Counted from the first letter of the stretch, positions 17,801 through 26,313 are shown. The stretch is DNA of 64,000 nt from Bacteroides sp. 519 (GCF_010500955.1 NZ_QVMJ01000004.1:293135-357134), one strand, 5' to 3'. The notes: generated from the sequence alone by a model not told the origin. Made by a program: numbers and translations.

Positions 17801-18168
17801 AACGTACAGGCATAGCCCGCGATCGTGGCTATGTGGATATTAACGGAACCCATATTGATCCTAAAGACTTTTATACAGCCATCAGCGGACGTTCTGGCTG
17901 TACCGAGTTTTATATGTTCGATGCTACAAATATTCGTTTGCGCGAACTATCAATCGGATATTCTTTTCCTAAAAAACTATTAGGAAAAAGCAATATCTTC
18001 GAAAACATACAGCTATCTTTTGTAGGACGAAATCTTTTCTTCTTCGCAAAGAAAGCTCCTTTCGACCCCGATGCAACACTTTCTATTGGTAACGATAACC
18101 AGGGAATTGATGTATTTGGAATGCCATCTACACGAAGTTTCGGTTTTAATGTTAAATTTGTATTCTGA
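14851..18168 (+). CDS. SusC/RagA TonB-dependent transporter with STN signalling domain
   Basis: 1105 residues with a signal peptide ending near HSQNA. An STN domain (about 25-100, TQSDIKVNDLLNLIESQTNY) is followed by a CarboxypepD_reg-like domain (about 110-195, GATVVEYGTRNGAITNASGN), the TonB plug (about 200-330) with the SusC signatures LYVIDGVPM and ILKGASAAALYGWQAANGV, and a 22-strand outer-membrane barrel ending in FNVKFVF. STN domains mark transporters that signal through FecR. The SusD gene follows after 5 bp. No enzyme genes flank the pair, so the imported ligand cannot be guessed. Confidence 0.95.
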   Translation: MKIKFISLLFVILCAYSGKIHSQNAKVTITQSDIKVNDLLNLIESQTNYLFVYNKRNIDLRRRVNIDIKEKTVSEVLSEVFKNTGIKYIMEGDNIILTKSKELPVLQQNSVVIKGNVTDMKGEEIIGATVVEYGTRNGAITNASGNFTITVSPETELLISYLGYKTQIISIKENTYITVRLEENTQILDNVVVTAMGIRKKESSLTYSTQLIDGEELTRAKDINLIHTLAGKTAGVQIARNSSGLGASAKVLIRGNRSINGNNHPLYVIDGVPMLNNSNEQAVSAIGGIANSGNRDGGDGISNLNPDDIESINILKGASAAALYGWQAANGVILITTKRGKPGVQKVTFSSTLTTDNVISLPKYQNNYGMHPIEKNSWGKRNEQQQNFNNTNDFFNTGITTINSIAFTTGNEKVQTYFSYANTYAEGAIKTNNLAKHNISFRETAGFFNNKLTLDANLNLMIQTVKNKPTSGGYYMNPLIGLYTFPRGEDISEYKNKFEVFDPERNLNRQNWYTSYQDFEQNPYWLLYRAKSKDKRMRAIASLTATLNITNWLTLQARGTVDYVNDDYEQKMYATTAPSIAGDNGRYITYNYKESLAYGDVMALINYDWNNYSFQGALGSSITSTNVSSLRLDSKTASLYYPNVFTVANIRMNQAAYIQQQQEEKRILQSVFTTLQLGWKKSLYLEVTARNDWSSTLAFTKSMGFFYPSVGVSWVLNKTLKLPEWLSYGKLRASWAKVGNDLPIFISNIKPGSNDIIGAGGSIISYSGAPLGDLKPEMSTSWELGSEWKFFNYRADIDITYYKTNTRNQLFTTPTSAGAPYKYHVVNGGNIENKGIEITMGVVPVLLENFYWKTQFNFSTNKNKVIEIHPDLNMVIYGDEGFSSSYSMRLLKGGSFGDIYGKAFERDDNGNIVIHTNSEGNPIPGVIGEGNTIKVGNCSPNFLLGWNNTFRYKDITVYLLIDGRFGGDVLSHTEAELDQRGVSKRTGIARDRGYVDINGTHIDPKDFYTAISGRSGCTEFYMFDATNIRLRELSIGYSFPKKLLGKSNIFENIQLSFVGRNLFFFAKKAPFDPDATLSIGNDNQGIDVFGMPSTRSFGFNVKFVF

Positions 18169-18173
18169 TAAAT

Positions 18174-19799
18174 ATGAAGAGCGATAAAACCAATATAATT
18201 TTTCTGTGGGTATGCATGCTGTTTGGCAATACAGCGTGTACCGGAATGTTTGAGTCGTTAAACACAAACAATAGTGGATTCGACGACGAGAAGAAAAAAG
18301 AAGATTATAACTACTATGGAATTCCTTTAGGTATCGTTCAGCAGGGAATATACTATAATTACGATTGGGGTGGTGGCAAGAACTGGCCCTTCCAGATTAT
18401 GCAAAACTTAAGCGCCGATATGTTTTGCGGTTATATGCACGACCATAAAAACTTTAATAGTGGCCGAAGCAATACAACCTATAATATGATGGATGGATGG
18501 AATGGAACAGTTTGGGATAACGTGTACGGTTATATATTTCCGGAAGTTCGAAAGGCCGAACTCATCAATAAAGATATAAATAAAGGTTTTTATGGCATAA
18601 CCCTTATTCTTAAGGTTGAATTAATGCACAGGGTAAGCGATATATACGGCCCCATTATATATACCAAATTCGGTAACGAACTAGGCTCTATGCCCGACAC
18701 TCAGGAAGAAGCCTATAATGCCTTTTTCAAAGATCTGGATCAAGGCATTAAAGAGATTGAAGAACACATTGCTCAAAACAATAATTTGGAGAACTTTGCC
18801 AAATTCGACATTCTGATGAGCAAATACAAAAGAAATTATGTACAATGGATTAAATTTGCAAACTCGTTAAGATTACGATTAGCAGTGCGTATAGCAATGG
18901 CCGACCCTTCTTTAGCAGCTACCGAAGCTAAAAAGGCTTTAAACCACACACGCGGATTATTAGAAAGTTCGGACGACCTGGTAGCTGTATCTACGAGTAT
19001 AAACTATGCCAATCCGCTGGGCGAAATAAATAAAGCATGGAACGAGGCCTATATGAATGCAAACATGGAATCTATTATGGGAGGATACGAAGATCCTCGC
19101 TTAGAAAAATATTTTATGCCTGCTACAGCCCGGAGCAAAAATGGTGATATTCCCGGAATTATACCTTATGAGGGAACATATAAAGGTATTCGCCAAGGAA
19201 CAGGATTTAATCATCTTAATTATATTGGATGTTCGCGCATTACCATTGAACAAGATACCGATGCAATTCTTATGACTGCAGCCGAAGTATGGTTTTTACG
19301 TGCCGAAGCAGCTCTACGAGGATGGTCGGCCGAATCTGTAAAAGAATGCTATGAAAGAGGTATCCGTACTTCGTTTTTTCAGTGGAATGTAGAAGAAATA
19401 GACGAATACCTTAAAAATGAAAAGCGCCCTAAAGATTTTATCGATGCACTTGATCCGGCTTATAACATAAAGGCAGTAAACACAGTTACGCCAAAATGGA
19501 ACGAAACAGCAAGCAATGAAGAAAAACTGGAAAAAATAATTGTGCAAAAATGGATTGCCTGCTATCCGGAAGGATGCGAAGCTTGGGCAGAATATCGCCG
19601 AACAGGGTATCCAAAACTGTTTCCGGTACTTATAAACGATAGTCCGGTAATAGACTCGAATAAAGGCCCCAGAAGATTAAATTTCTATGTGGCCATTCGC
19701 ACAGCAAACCCCACACAGTACGAAGCACTGCTCACTGCACTGGGAGGAGCCGATAATTGTGCAACAAACTTATGGTGGGATAAAGGAAGAAATTTCTAA
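18174..19799 (+). CDS. SusD/RagB-family surface glycan-binding lipoprotein
   Basis: 541 residues with signal peptide and lipobox GNTAC (cysteine 22). Typical SusD_RagB layout: N-terminal SusD-like region, then TPR-like helices (AAEVWFLRAEAALRG near 365) and the C-terminal IVQKWIACYPEGCEAWAEYRRTGYP. It caps the upstream SusC barrel at the cell surface. The family residue pattern is intact. Followed by a terminator at 19955. Confidence 0.94.
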   Translation: MKSDKTNIIFLWVCMLFGNTACTGMFESLNTNNSGFDDEKKKEDYNYYGIPLGIVQQGIYYNYDWGGGKNWPFQIMQNLSADMFCGYMHDHKNFNSGRSNTTYNMMDGWNGTVWDNVYGYIFPEVRKAELINKDINKGFYGITLILKVELMHRVSDIYGPIIYTKFGNELGSMPDTQEEAYNAFFKDLDQGIKEIEEHIAQNNNLENFAKFDILMSKYKRNYVQWIKFANSLRLRLAVRIAMADPSLAATEAKKALNHTRGLLESSDDLVAVSTSINYANPLGEINKAWNEAYMNANMESIMGGYEDPRLEKYFMPATARSKNGDIPGIIPYEGTYKGIRQGTGFNHLNYIGCSRITIEQDTDAILMTAAEVWFLRAEAALRGWSAESVKECYERGIRTSFFQWNVEEIDEYLKNEKRPKDFIDALDPAYNIKAVNTVTPKWNETASNEEKLEKIIVQKWIACYPEGCEAWAEYRRTGYPKLFPVLINDSPVIDSNKGPRRLNFYVAIRTANPTQYEALLTALGGADNCATNLWWDKGRNF

Positions 19800-19954
19800 C
19801 CTACATTATTCATACTATAGAATGGAAGGAGTTATCGCTTCGCTAGGAGTTAAAGGAGTTAAAGCTTTAGATGCCCTGAAGTATCTTAGAGCAGGCTAAA
19901 AAAATATTCTTGATTAGTGGTGTTTTCTCCGTATTAGTACTAGGAGAAAAGGTG

Positions 19955-19990
19955 AAGGAGTGAAGTCGTGAGACTTTGCTCCTTTTCGGT
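19955..19990 (+). terminator. Rho-independent terminator of the susCD operon
   Basis: AAGGAG-TG-AAGTC, loop GTGA, GACTT-TG-CTCCTT, followed by TTCGGTTTTT. Confidence 0.7.
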
Positions 19991-20024
19991 TTTTAACTGT
20001 TCAACTATTGATTGTAAATAAGTG

Positions 20025-20124
20025 CTATATAGTATTCGGGTTTGGTGCTATATAGCTCGGAGGATGCGTGCTATATAGACCGAGGGGTGCGTACTATATA
20101 GCTCAAGGTTGCTCTTCTATATAG
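20025..20124. repeat. 23-bp phased CTATATAG array A
   Basis: The 8-bp palindrome CTATATAG occurs at 20025, 20048, 20071, 20094 and 20117, exactly 23 bp apart, with variable 15-bp spacers. It lies in the 480-bp gap between susD and DUF3836, which has no supported gene. The same core and period recur at 33044 and 55403. Confidence 0.85.
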
Positions 20125-20177
20125 CTCTGTTTATTGATAAAAGCATATTAAATATTGAAAAACATACTTTTTTTATT

Positions 20178-20239
20178 GTTTTTCGATAAAAACATTTGGT
20201 AGATTCAAAAATAATATATTTCTTTGCATATCGAAAAAC
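20178..20239. promoter_or_regulatory. 11-bp inverted repeat upstream of the DUF3836 gene
   Basis: GTTTTTCGATA (20178-20188) and its exact inverse TATCGAAAAAC (20229-20239), 40 bp before the ATG. Candidate operator. Confidence 0.4.
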
Positions 20240-20279
20240 GATAAATTATTATTGAATAACAAATTAAAACCATACCATT

Positions 20280-20774
20280 ATGAATCTTTTTACAGCAACA
20301 ATCGTAGCAGCAACAATTTTGTCGGCAACAACTAGTGTAAGTAACAACTATGTGTACAATGTAAAAAACACCAACGAAGCAGTAACCGAACAAACCGTTT
20401 ACAAAGTAGACGAAAGCGGAAAGTATCTAACCAATCATATTAAATATGATTATAGCTACGATAACGAAAACCGCTTGAATACAAAAACAACCCTCCGTTG
20501 GAACGATGTAAACCAAAAATGGGAAAACAGCAGTCAGCTTATCTATACCTATAACGAAAGCAATTGCATTGTTGAATATGCCCGTTGGAATAAGAACACA
20601 AATAGTTTCTCGGAAGTAACAGAAAAAGTAGTATATGCTTGCAATAAACTTCAGGAAGTAACCGGTTATCAATCATTTAAAATAAACGAAAAAACCAATG
20701 AATGGCATTTGGTTATGAACCACGAAATTAATATTCCACAAACAGACTTCTATTGGTTTGCACAAAATAAATAA
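20280..20774 (+). CDS. DUF3836-like secreted protein
   Basis: 164 residues with an N-terminal signal peptide (MNLFTATIVAATILSATTSV). The mature part is a series of YDYSYDNENRLNTKTTLRWN and WENSSQLIYTYNESN segments, the YD-like pattern of DUF3836, a family I know from gut Bacteroidales whose function is not established. It ends just before a strong terminator at 20785. Confidence 0.7.
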   Translation: MNLFTATIVAATILSATTSVSNNYVYNVKNTNEAVTEQTVYKVDESGKYLTNHIKYDYSYDNENRLNTKTTLRWNDVNQKWENSSQLIYTYNESNCIVEYARWNKNTNSFSEVTEKVVYACNKLQEVTGYQSFKINEKTNEWHLVMNHEINIPQTDFYWFAQNK

Positions 20775-20784
20775 AAAACGTAAT

Positions 20785-20816
20785 ATTGTGAGGGTATCAC
20801 TTTTTACCCTCACAAT
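20785..20816. terminator. 12-bp stem terminator after DUF3836
   Basis: ATTGTGAGGGTA at 20785-20796 pairs perfectly with TACCCTCACAAT at 20805-20816; the loop is TCACTTTT. Confidence 0.7.
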
Positions 20817-20828
20817 CATAATATAATA

Positions 20829-21623
20829 ATGAAAACAGCAATAAAACTGGCTCTTATTTACTACGCCTTTCAATTAGCAGGAACGTTTTTAGGAAGTTTT
20901 ATAGGTACAACCTACTCGCTTCTTTTAAAGGGTTCGCCCGAGGATATAAAAAGTACTACATTATCACTTAGTTTACTGCTTGGCATACTATTCACTACCT
21001 TTTACCTCTTTAAATGTAGATACATCAGTAAAGAGAAAGTAACATGGTCGCCCATTTCTGTAATCTATTTAATACTAACTGCGGTTATCTGTTTAGCCAG
21101 CATCACATTGCTTGATTTCGTACTGTCGTACATGCAATGGCTTCCTAATATTTTGGAAGAGACTTTTTCAACGCTTCAAGCCGGATGGTTGGGTATATTA
21201 TGTATTGCCATACTGGGGCCAATACTCGAAGAACTATTGTTTCGCGGAGCCATAACTAAAGTTTTATTGCAAAAATACAATCCAACAAAAGCAATTATTC
21301 TGTCGGCACTTATATTTGGTATTATTCATATAAACCCCATACAAGTAGTATCTGCTTTTCTTATGGGTTTACTTCTGGGCTGGATTTATTACAAAACAGC
21401 TAGCCTTATACCTTGTATATTAATACATATAATAAATAATAGCCTTTCTGTTTATCTATCACTTAAATATCCGGATGTTGAAACAACAAAAGAATTATTT
21501 GCAGGTTCCGAATATTATTTCATTGTAGCTGGAGCTTTGATTATCTTTGCAGTTGCTTTTTTGATAATGAATAAAACAACCATAAAGTATCCCTGGAAAG
21601 AAAACAATCAAACTATAAATTAA
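20829..21623 (+). CDS. CPBP-family intramembrane metalloprotease (Abi/CAAX-like)
   Basis: 264 residues with about eight membrane helices. CPBP motifs: EELLFRGA near 136 (glutamate pair and arginine), FGIIHINP near 160, and HIINN near 198, the three catalytic clusters. These proteases act within the inner membrane, and relatives are linked to bacteriocin self-immunity or CAAX processing. Substrate unknown. It starts 13 bp after the preceding terminator. Confidence 0.88.
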   Translation: MKTAIKLALIYYAFQLAGTFLGSFIGTTYSLLLKGSPEDIKSTTLSLSLLLGILFTTFYLFKCRYISKEKVTWSPISVIYLILTAVICLASITLLDFVLSYMQWLPNILEETFSTLQAGWLGILCIAILGPILEELLFRGAITKVLLQKYNPTKAIILSALIFGIIHINPIQVVSAFLMGLLLGWIYYKTASLIPCILIHIINNSLSVYLSLKYPDVETTKELFAGSEYYFIVAGALIIFAVAFLIMNKTTIKYPWKENNQTIN

Positions 21624-21724
21624 TATATTATGAAATCCCCATGATCTAAAAAAACTCGCCAAAGAGAATGAAAATGTTAATCTGAAGTTACCTTTGTGTG
21701 TGATAACCTTTACAAACGAAGAGT

Positions 21725-22980
21725 ATGGCAGAAGTTACATTCCCTCAGTTGATACAGCGTGCTTGTGGTATCGACGTCCACTTGAAGGTGGTGGTGGCAA
21801 CAATCGATGGTGTGGGTCTCGACCGTGAAACCCGCTCTTTCGCAACCTTCACTAGTTCTTTGACAGAATTGAAAGAATGGCTATTGTCCAATGGCATTAC
21901 TCATGTTGCTATGGAGAGTACCGGTGTTTATTGGAAGCCTGTCCACAAAGTGCTTGAAGGTTTCATTCCCAATGTTTGGATTGTCAATGCCCGTCATATA
22001 AAAAATGTACCTGGACACAAAACCGACAAAAAGGATAGCGAATGGATTTGCAAATTGCTTTTGGCCGGTTTATTGAAGGCTAGTTATATTCCCCCCAAGG
22101 AACAGCGTCAACTTCGTGATCTGACCCGTTACCGCAACAAGCTGATCCAGCAGATGGCATCGGAGAAGAACCGGATGATGCGTATCCTGGAAGACTGTAA
22201 CATCAAACTCTCCAGTGTGGTAAGCAGTACATCCGGTTCAACGGCTACTGCTCTTATTGATATGCTTTGCCAAGGTAAAAAGTTGACATTGGAAGATATA
22301 GAGTGTGTTTATCATAGGAAGCTAGCAGCTACTCCGGAAGAATTGCTGGAAGCATGTACCGGTTTTGTTGAGGAACACCACATTTATCTGCTCCAGATGA
22401 TACGCAAGGACATTTCGCAGACACAGAAACTGGTAGATGAGCTTTCGGAACGTATAAAGAAACTTCTTTCTAAGTATGAGAATGTGCTGGAGTTGCTGAA
22501 AGAAATCCCCGGTTTCAACACGAAAGTAGTAGAAGACCTTGTGGCGGAAATCGGATTAGATATGTCCCACTTTCCTTCGGAAAAGCATCTTTCTTCTTGG
22601 GCGGGTGTTTCTCCGGGCAACAATGAGAGTGCTGGCAAAAAAAAAGCGCAAGAATCACTCACGGAAACAAACAAGTAAAGGCGGTTATAACAGAAGCCGC
22701 ATGGGCAGCGACCCGCACAAAGAATACTTTTTTCAGTGAGAGATACCATCGCATTGCCGCACGCAGAGGCAAGAAACGTGCATTGATAGCAGTCGGACAT
22801 TCACAAATAGTAGCTTTGTATTTGATATTAAGCACTGGTGCCCCTTATCATGAGCTTGGAGCGCAGTATGTACAGGAAAAGATCGAAAAGAAACGGAAAG
22901 CTTATTTATCCGCAGAGTTGAAAAAACTAGGGTATACGGTTTCTTTAACCAAAATACCCATAGAGAACACCTGCATTTAA
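21725..22980 (+). pseudogene. IS110-family recombinase with a -1 frameshift at A9
   Basis: DEDD recombinase (RuvC-like) N-terminus: CGIDVHLKVVVATIDG, MESTGVYWKPV, then HKTDKKDSEWICKLL. C-terminal Tnp domain: SSWAGVSPGNNESAGKKK. The zero frame stops at 22678 after an out-of-frame tail. The -1 frame from the A9 tract (22637-22645) continues through SARITHGNKQVKAVITEAAW to a stop at 22980, giving a 418-residue product of normal IS110 length. The A9 tract falls right after the catalytic serine segment. It may be a decayed copy, or the full protein may be made by -1 ribosomal frameshifting or polymerase slippage. Confidence 0.85.
21725..22980 (+). mobile_element. IS110/IS1111-family insertion sequence (ends not determined)
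   Basis: The recombinase above marks the element. The 101 bp before it and 269 bp after it contain no gene. IS110 elements lack classical terminal inverted repeats, so boundaries cannot be placed from one copy. The longer non-coding flank is downstream, as in the IS1111 group. Confidence 0.8.
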
Positions 22981-23048
22981 ATACTACTAGTCTAACAAAA
23001 GGCCGATTGTTACTGGAACAACCCCAGTCCGATTATGAAATTGGTCTA

Positions 23049-23116
23049 TGTCAGCTAAGCACCAAAGATTGTGACTTATGTACACGTGTATGAAACTTTA
23101 TTATTCTTAGCTGATG
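23049..23116 (+). ncRNA. Candidate structured RNA (possible bridge RNA) of the IS110 element
   Basis: TCAGCTAAG (23051-23059) pairs perfectly with CTTAGCTGA (23106-23114), and the enclosed region holds a 10-bp palindrome TACACGTGTA (23081-23090). A smaller hairpin, ACTGG/CCAGT, lies near 23013. IS1111-type elements carry a guide-like bridge RNA in the downstream non-coding end. Target and donor loops were not identified. Confidence 0.35.
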
Positions 23117-23249
23117 ATTTTTGTCGTAAACAATAGTCGCATTTGTCATTACACGAGTGCTATTCTTTCTTTTGTCTTAAAACTTAGATATTATTGAATT
23201 AAAGTATAAATAATGTCCTACAGCTATGCAGGACGCTTAATATTTACGT

Positions 23250-23894
23250 ATGAAACAACGTTTAAACATACTGTGTGTTCTTGTTATATGTATATTGTGT
23301 ATCTCAATTTTTCAAAGTATGTATTATTTTGGTGCTGGGGCTTCTTCTGGCATTAAAGCAGGTACAGATCTCGATAAAACGAAGATAGAAAAAATATCCA
23401 ATCTGCAAGTAATATCATTACTTCCGGATAACTTTATCGATTTTAACGATTCTATTTTCAACAAAAAAACAAATACGTATGTTCCAGCGTTTTATGCACA
23501 ATTGGGTGTAAGTGTTCCTACAGAAAAGAATATATCATTGGAAATAACAAGTATGCTGTCTTATTTCATCTGTATGCTAACTGTATTAGCAGCAATTATA
23601 GTATTCATTTTGATAATTATATCCATAAACAACTCGAATATATTTAGTTGGAAAAATGTATCAAGACTACGGTGGTTAGGTGGATTACTTGTTGTAAGTT
23701 TTATAACTTCTGTTATTCCGGCTTTTATTTCATTCCATATACTAACCAAAAGTTTTGCTGTAGAAGGTTATAGTATGCACATTCATGATTTTATATCTAT
23801 AATAACTCTTGTGTTAGGTGTTTTATCGTATATAGTAGCCGAAATATTTGCCATAGGCCTCAGATTAAAAGAGGAACAAGACCTTACTATTTAA
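23250..23894 (+). CDS. DUF2975 family membrane protein
   Basis: 214 residues, four membrane helices with a short periplasmic segment between the first and second. The layout and the HTH gene 18 bp downstream match DUF2975, which is nearly always paired with a YozG-like XRE regulator. The pair is probably a membrane sensor and its regulator; signal unknown. Confidence 0.75.
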   Translation: MKQRLNILCVLVICILCISIFQSMYYFGAGASSGIKAGTDLDKTKIEKISNLQVISLLPDNFIDFNDSIFNKKTNTYVPAFYAQLGVSVPTEKNISLEITSMLSYFICMLTVLAAIIVFILIIISINNSNIFSWKNVSRLRWLGGLLVVSFITSVIPAFISFHILTKSFAVEGYSMHIHDFISIITLVLGVLSYIVAEIFAIGLRLKEEQDLTI

Positions 23895-23912
23895 ATTTTT
23901 AAGAAAAAACTT

Positions 23913-24116
23913 ATGCCTATAATTGTGAATTTAGATATAATGATGGCCCGAAGAAAGATTTCTTTGAGCGACCTAGCGGAGAAAGTTGATATTACTCCGG
24001 CTAACCTATCCATATTAAAAACCGGAAAAGCTAAAGCTATCCGGTTTTCAACACTCGAAGCTATTTGTAAAGAATTAGATTGTCAACCAGGGGATATATT
24101 GGAATATAAGGAATAG
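23913..24116 (+). CDS. Small XRE/Cro-like regulator (YozG type)
   Basis: 67 residues, a single HTH domain (LSDLAEKVDITPANLSILKT, STLEAICKELDCQPGDILEY). The last motif, CQPGDILEY, is typical of YozG-like partners of DUF2975. Same operon as the preceding membrane gene. It probably represses its own operon. Confidence 0.88.
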   Translation: MPIIVNLDIMMARRKISLSDLAEKVDITPANLSILKTGKAKAIRFSTLEAICKELDCQPGDILEYKE

Positions 24117-24211
24117 AATTAAATAAGAATTAAAGTCAAATAGTTCTTTGAATTACCAATTACCCTGGGTGAGCAAAGCGTAACGCGGGGTAGATAAATT
24201 CTTGATTTTCT

Positions 24212-24235
24212 GAGCTCCGAAGGAGTTCAACCTTT
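24212..24235. terminator. Hairpin between convergent units
   Basis: GAGCTCC, GAA, GGAGTTC with one G-T pair, followed by CAACCTTTTT. A second potential stem, TACCC/GGGTA, lies just upstream around 24163-24193. Confidence 0.6.
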
Positions 24236-24241
24236 TTAAGG

Positions 24242-25438
24242 CTATCTCTTCAAAGGAACCCTCTTAAACCAGGTAGCCGTTCGCCATAACCATTCAACAG
24301 GACCATAGTAATATCTCTTCATCCACCAATTACTAAATATTATTTGTATGCCATAAATTACCAGTCCAGCTAAAAAGCATTGTAGCAAACTAAATTCAAC
24401 TGCCAGATTTAAACCAAATCCATAAAATAAAGGTACACCTATAAATCCTTGAGTCATATAAGTTGTTACACTCATTCTGCCAACAGGAGCTATTTTATCT
24501 AATATTCTACGTGTGTTTGTTCTATAATATAAAATCATAAAACCACTAATATACATAAGCATCATTGCTAAATTAATATAGGTTTTAAATAAAACATTTC
24601 CTACCCGCAGTGCATATCCTTCAACACCCATACATGGAAGTAACAGATAAATGCTATAGAATACAACAAAAACAGCTATACTATAAGGTAGTACTTTATA
24701 GCTGAATTTCAGCATTTTATCTTCACTTTTATGTATACCATAACGACCTATTAACATTCCGGTTATAAACAACCCGATTAGTTGTGGATAACGTAAACTA
24801 TTCCATACCCATAATAATTTGGCAAATTGCCCTTTCCACAAGTTGAAATTAAGAACATCGGTAAACGAACCATTAATAAAAGTCTCAGCACTCTCTACAT
24901 ACAGTTTATCCATATATACCACAGTGGCAGAAGGTTCGTTTAGAGAATTTCCACTTAACAATGAAACAAAACTGATAATTTCCGGAATCTGTAAAAACAG
25001 TATTCCTGCAATTATGGCCAGCCATTTGGTTTTAACTTTAAAGAGCGGAACCAATACAACACCAAGAATAGCATAAACTACAAAAAATTCGCCCATGTAT
25101 ATTAAACCATTAATATAACCAAGCACCAATAATAAAGCCAAACGCCATAAAAAACGGAAACGGAAATCCACATCTTTGTCGGCCTGCGAATCCATCTGCA
25201 TAAAGAAACTTAAACCGAAGAGTAATGAAAAGATAGCATAAGATTTACCTGCAAACAGAAAAGTAATAGTATCTAAAACAATAGTATCCACTTCCTGCCA
25301 GAATGGAGAATCTAAGACAGGTGTGTACATCAAATCAAAATGTTCCATACAATGAAACATCAAAATGCCGAAAAGGGCAAAACCACGAAGCGCATCAATT
25401 GAATTAATACGCTTGCCGGGAACAATAACTTTTTTCAT
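24242..25438 (-). CDS. DUF418 (YeiB-like) membrane protein
   Basis: 398 residues with about ten membrane helices. N-terminus RINSIDALRGFALFGILMFH is the usual DUF1624/YeiB opening, and the C-terminal half (GRMSVTTYMTQGFIG, FSNWWMKRYYYGPVEWLWR) is DUF418. The family is predicted to include membrane acyltransferase-like or transport proteins; function unproven. Single gene, minus strand. Confidence 0.85.
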   Translation of the reverse strand: MKKVIVPGKRINSIDALRGFALFGILMFHCMEHFDLMYTPVLDSPFWQEVDTIVLDTITFLFAGKSYAIFSLLFGLSFFMQMDSQADKDVDFRFRFLWRLALLLVLGYINGLIYMGEFFVVYAILGVVLVPLFKVKTKWLAIIAGILFLQIPEIISFVSLLSGNSLNEPSATVVYMDKLYVESAETFINGSFTDVLNFNLWKGQFAKLLWVWNSLRYPQLIGLFITGMLIGRYGIHKSEDKMLKFSYKVLPYSIAVFVVFYSIYLLLPCMGVEGYALRVGNVLFKTYINLAMMLMYISGFMILYYRTNTRRILDKIAPVGRMSVTTYMTQGFIGVPLFYGFGLNLAVEFSLLQCFLAGLVIYGIQIIFSNWWMKRYYYGPVEWLWRTATWFKRVPLKR

Positions 25439-25537
25439 AAGTTGTATTTATATTGCGTTTTAAATTTGCAATAGTACAACTCCTCATATAAGTAAAATGA
25501 TAATTATCGACCAATAAAGAAGACTTATTAACCAAAG

Positions 25538-26074
25538 TCAGATAACCGTACTTAATTTGCCAAAAAAGTCCCAAATAACAATACCTGCTGTTACCGATAC
25601 ATTCAGTGAATGTTTGGTTCCATATTGTGGTATTTCAACACATCCGTCAGAATTGTTAATAACTTCCTGTTTAACACCTTTTACCTCATTTCCAAACACC
25701 ACAGCATACTTTTGTTGCTTATCTAGCTGCAAATCATTAAGCATAATACTGCCTTCGGCTTGCTCAACAGCGTACACAATATATCCATTATTCTTAAGGT
25801 TATTAACAGCTTCAACAGTATCTTTATAATATTTCCAATCAACAGTGAATTCGGCTCCTAATGCAGTTTTATGCATTTCCGGCTGTGGGGGAGTTGCTGT
25901 TATTCCACACAGATAAATACACTCTATACGAAAAGCATCCGAAGTACGGAATACAGAACCTATATTATGAAGGCTACGTATATCGTCTAAAACAATGATT
26001 AAGGGCAATTTCGATGAAGTTTTAAACTCATCAGGAGTTATTCTGTTTAACTCGGTTATCTTAAGTTTTCTCAT
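25538..26074 (-). CDS. SpoU/TrmH-family RNA 2'-O-methyltransferase
   Basis: 178 residues from the ATG at 26074. An upstream in-frame start at 26095 overlaps the -7 element and is rejected. SPOUT knot motifs: IVLDDIRSLHNIGSVFRTSDA, VVFGNEVKGVKQEVI and VEIPQYGTKHSLNVSVTAGIV, the last being motif 3 with the conserved NVS. It methylates a ribose in tRNA or rRNA using S-adenosylmethionine; the target is not determinable. Confidence 0.9.
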   Translation of the reverse strand: MRKLKITELNRITPDEFKTSSKLPLIIVLDDIRSLHNIGSVFRTSDAFRIECIYLCGITATPPQPEMHKTALGAEFTVDWKYYKDTVEAVNNLKNNGYIVYAVEQAEGSIMLNDLQLDKQQKYAVVFGNEVKGVKQEVINNSDGCVEIPQYGTKHSLNVSVTAGIVIWDFFGKLSTVI

Positions 26075-26092
26075 ACACAATTTTTGTTCATA

Positions 26093-26100
26093 CAAAAATA
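26093..26100 (-). promoter_or_regulatory. -7 element of the SpoU methyltransferase gene
   Basis: Minus-strand TATTTTTG fits TAnnTTTG, 19 bp from the chosen start. Confidence 0.5.
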
Positions 26101-26313
26101 CACCTTTTAAATATATTGTGAAAGTTCTGTTGAAAAGCTGTTAAATAGACCTGAAATCTTTTTCAAAAGTTCTAAGCTAAAAATAACGCAATACTAATAA
26201 TTAATTATATAACACCTCCATATTAACATTCAAAATAAGTTAGCATATTTTTTTAAGGTGAGTTCCAACACAATTTTCATCTATTGACTTCCGGTTAATA
26301 ACTGTAAAGTTCT

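Noticed and set aside
19821..19899. Small 25-aa reading frame after susD
   Set aside because: Short, repetitive (VKGVKALDALKYL) and without promoter or homologue; more likely part of the non-coding end of the operon.
20025..20124. CRISPR array
   Set aside because: Repeats are 8 bp and spacers 15 bp, far below CRISPR sizes, and no cas genes are present.
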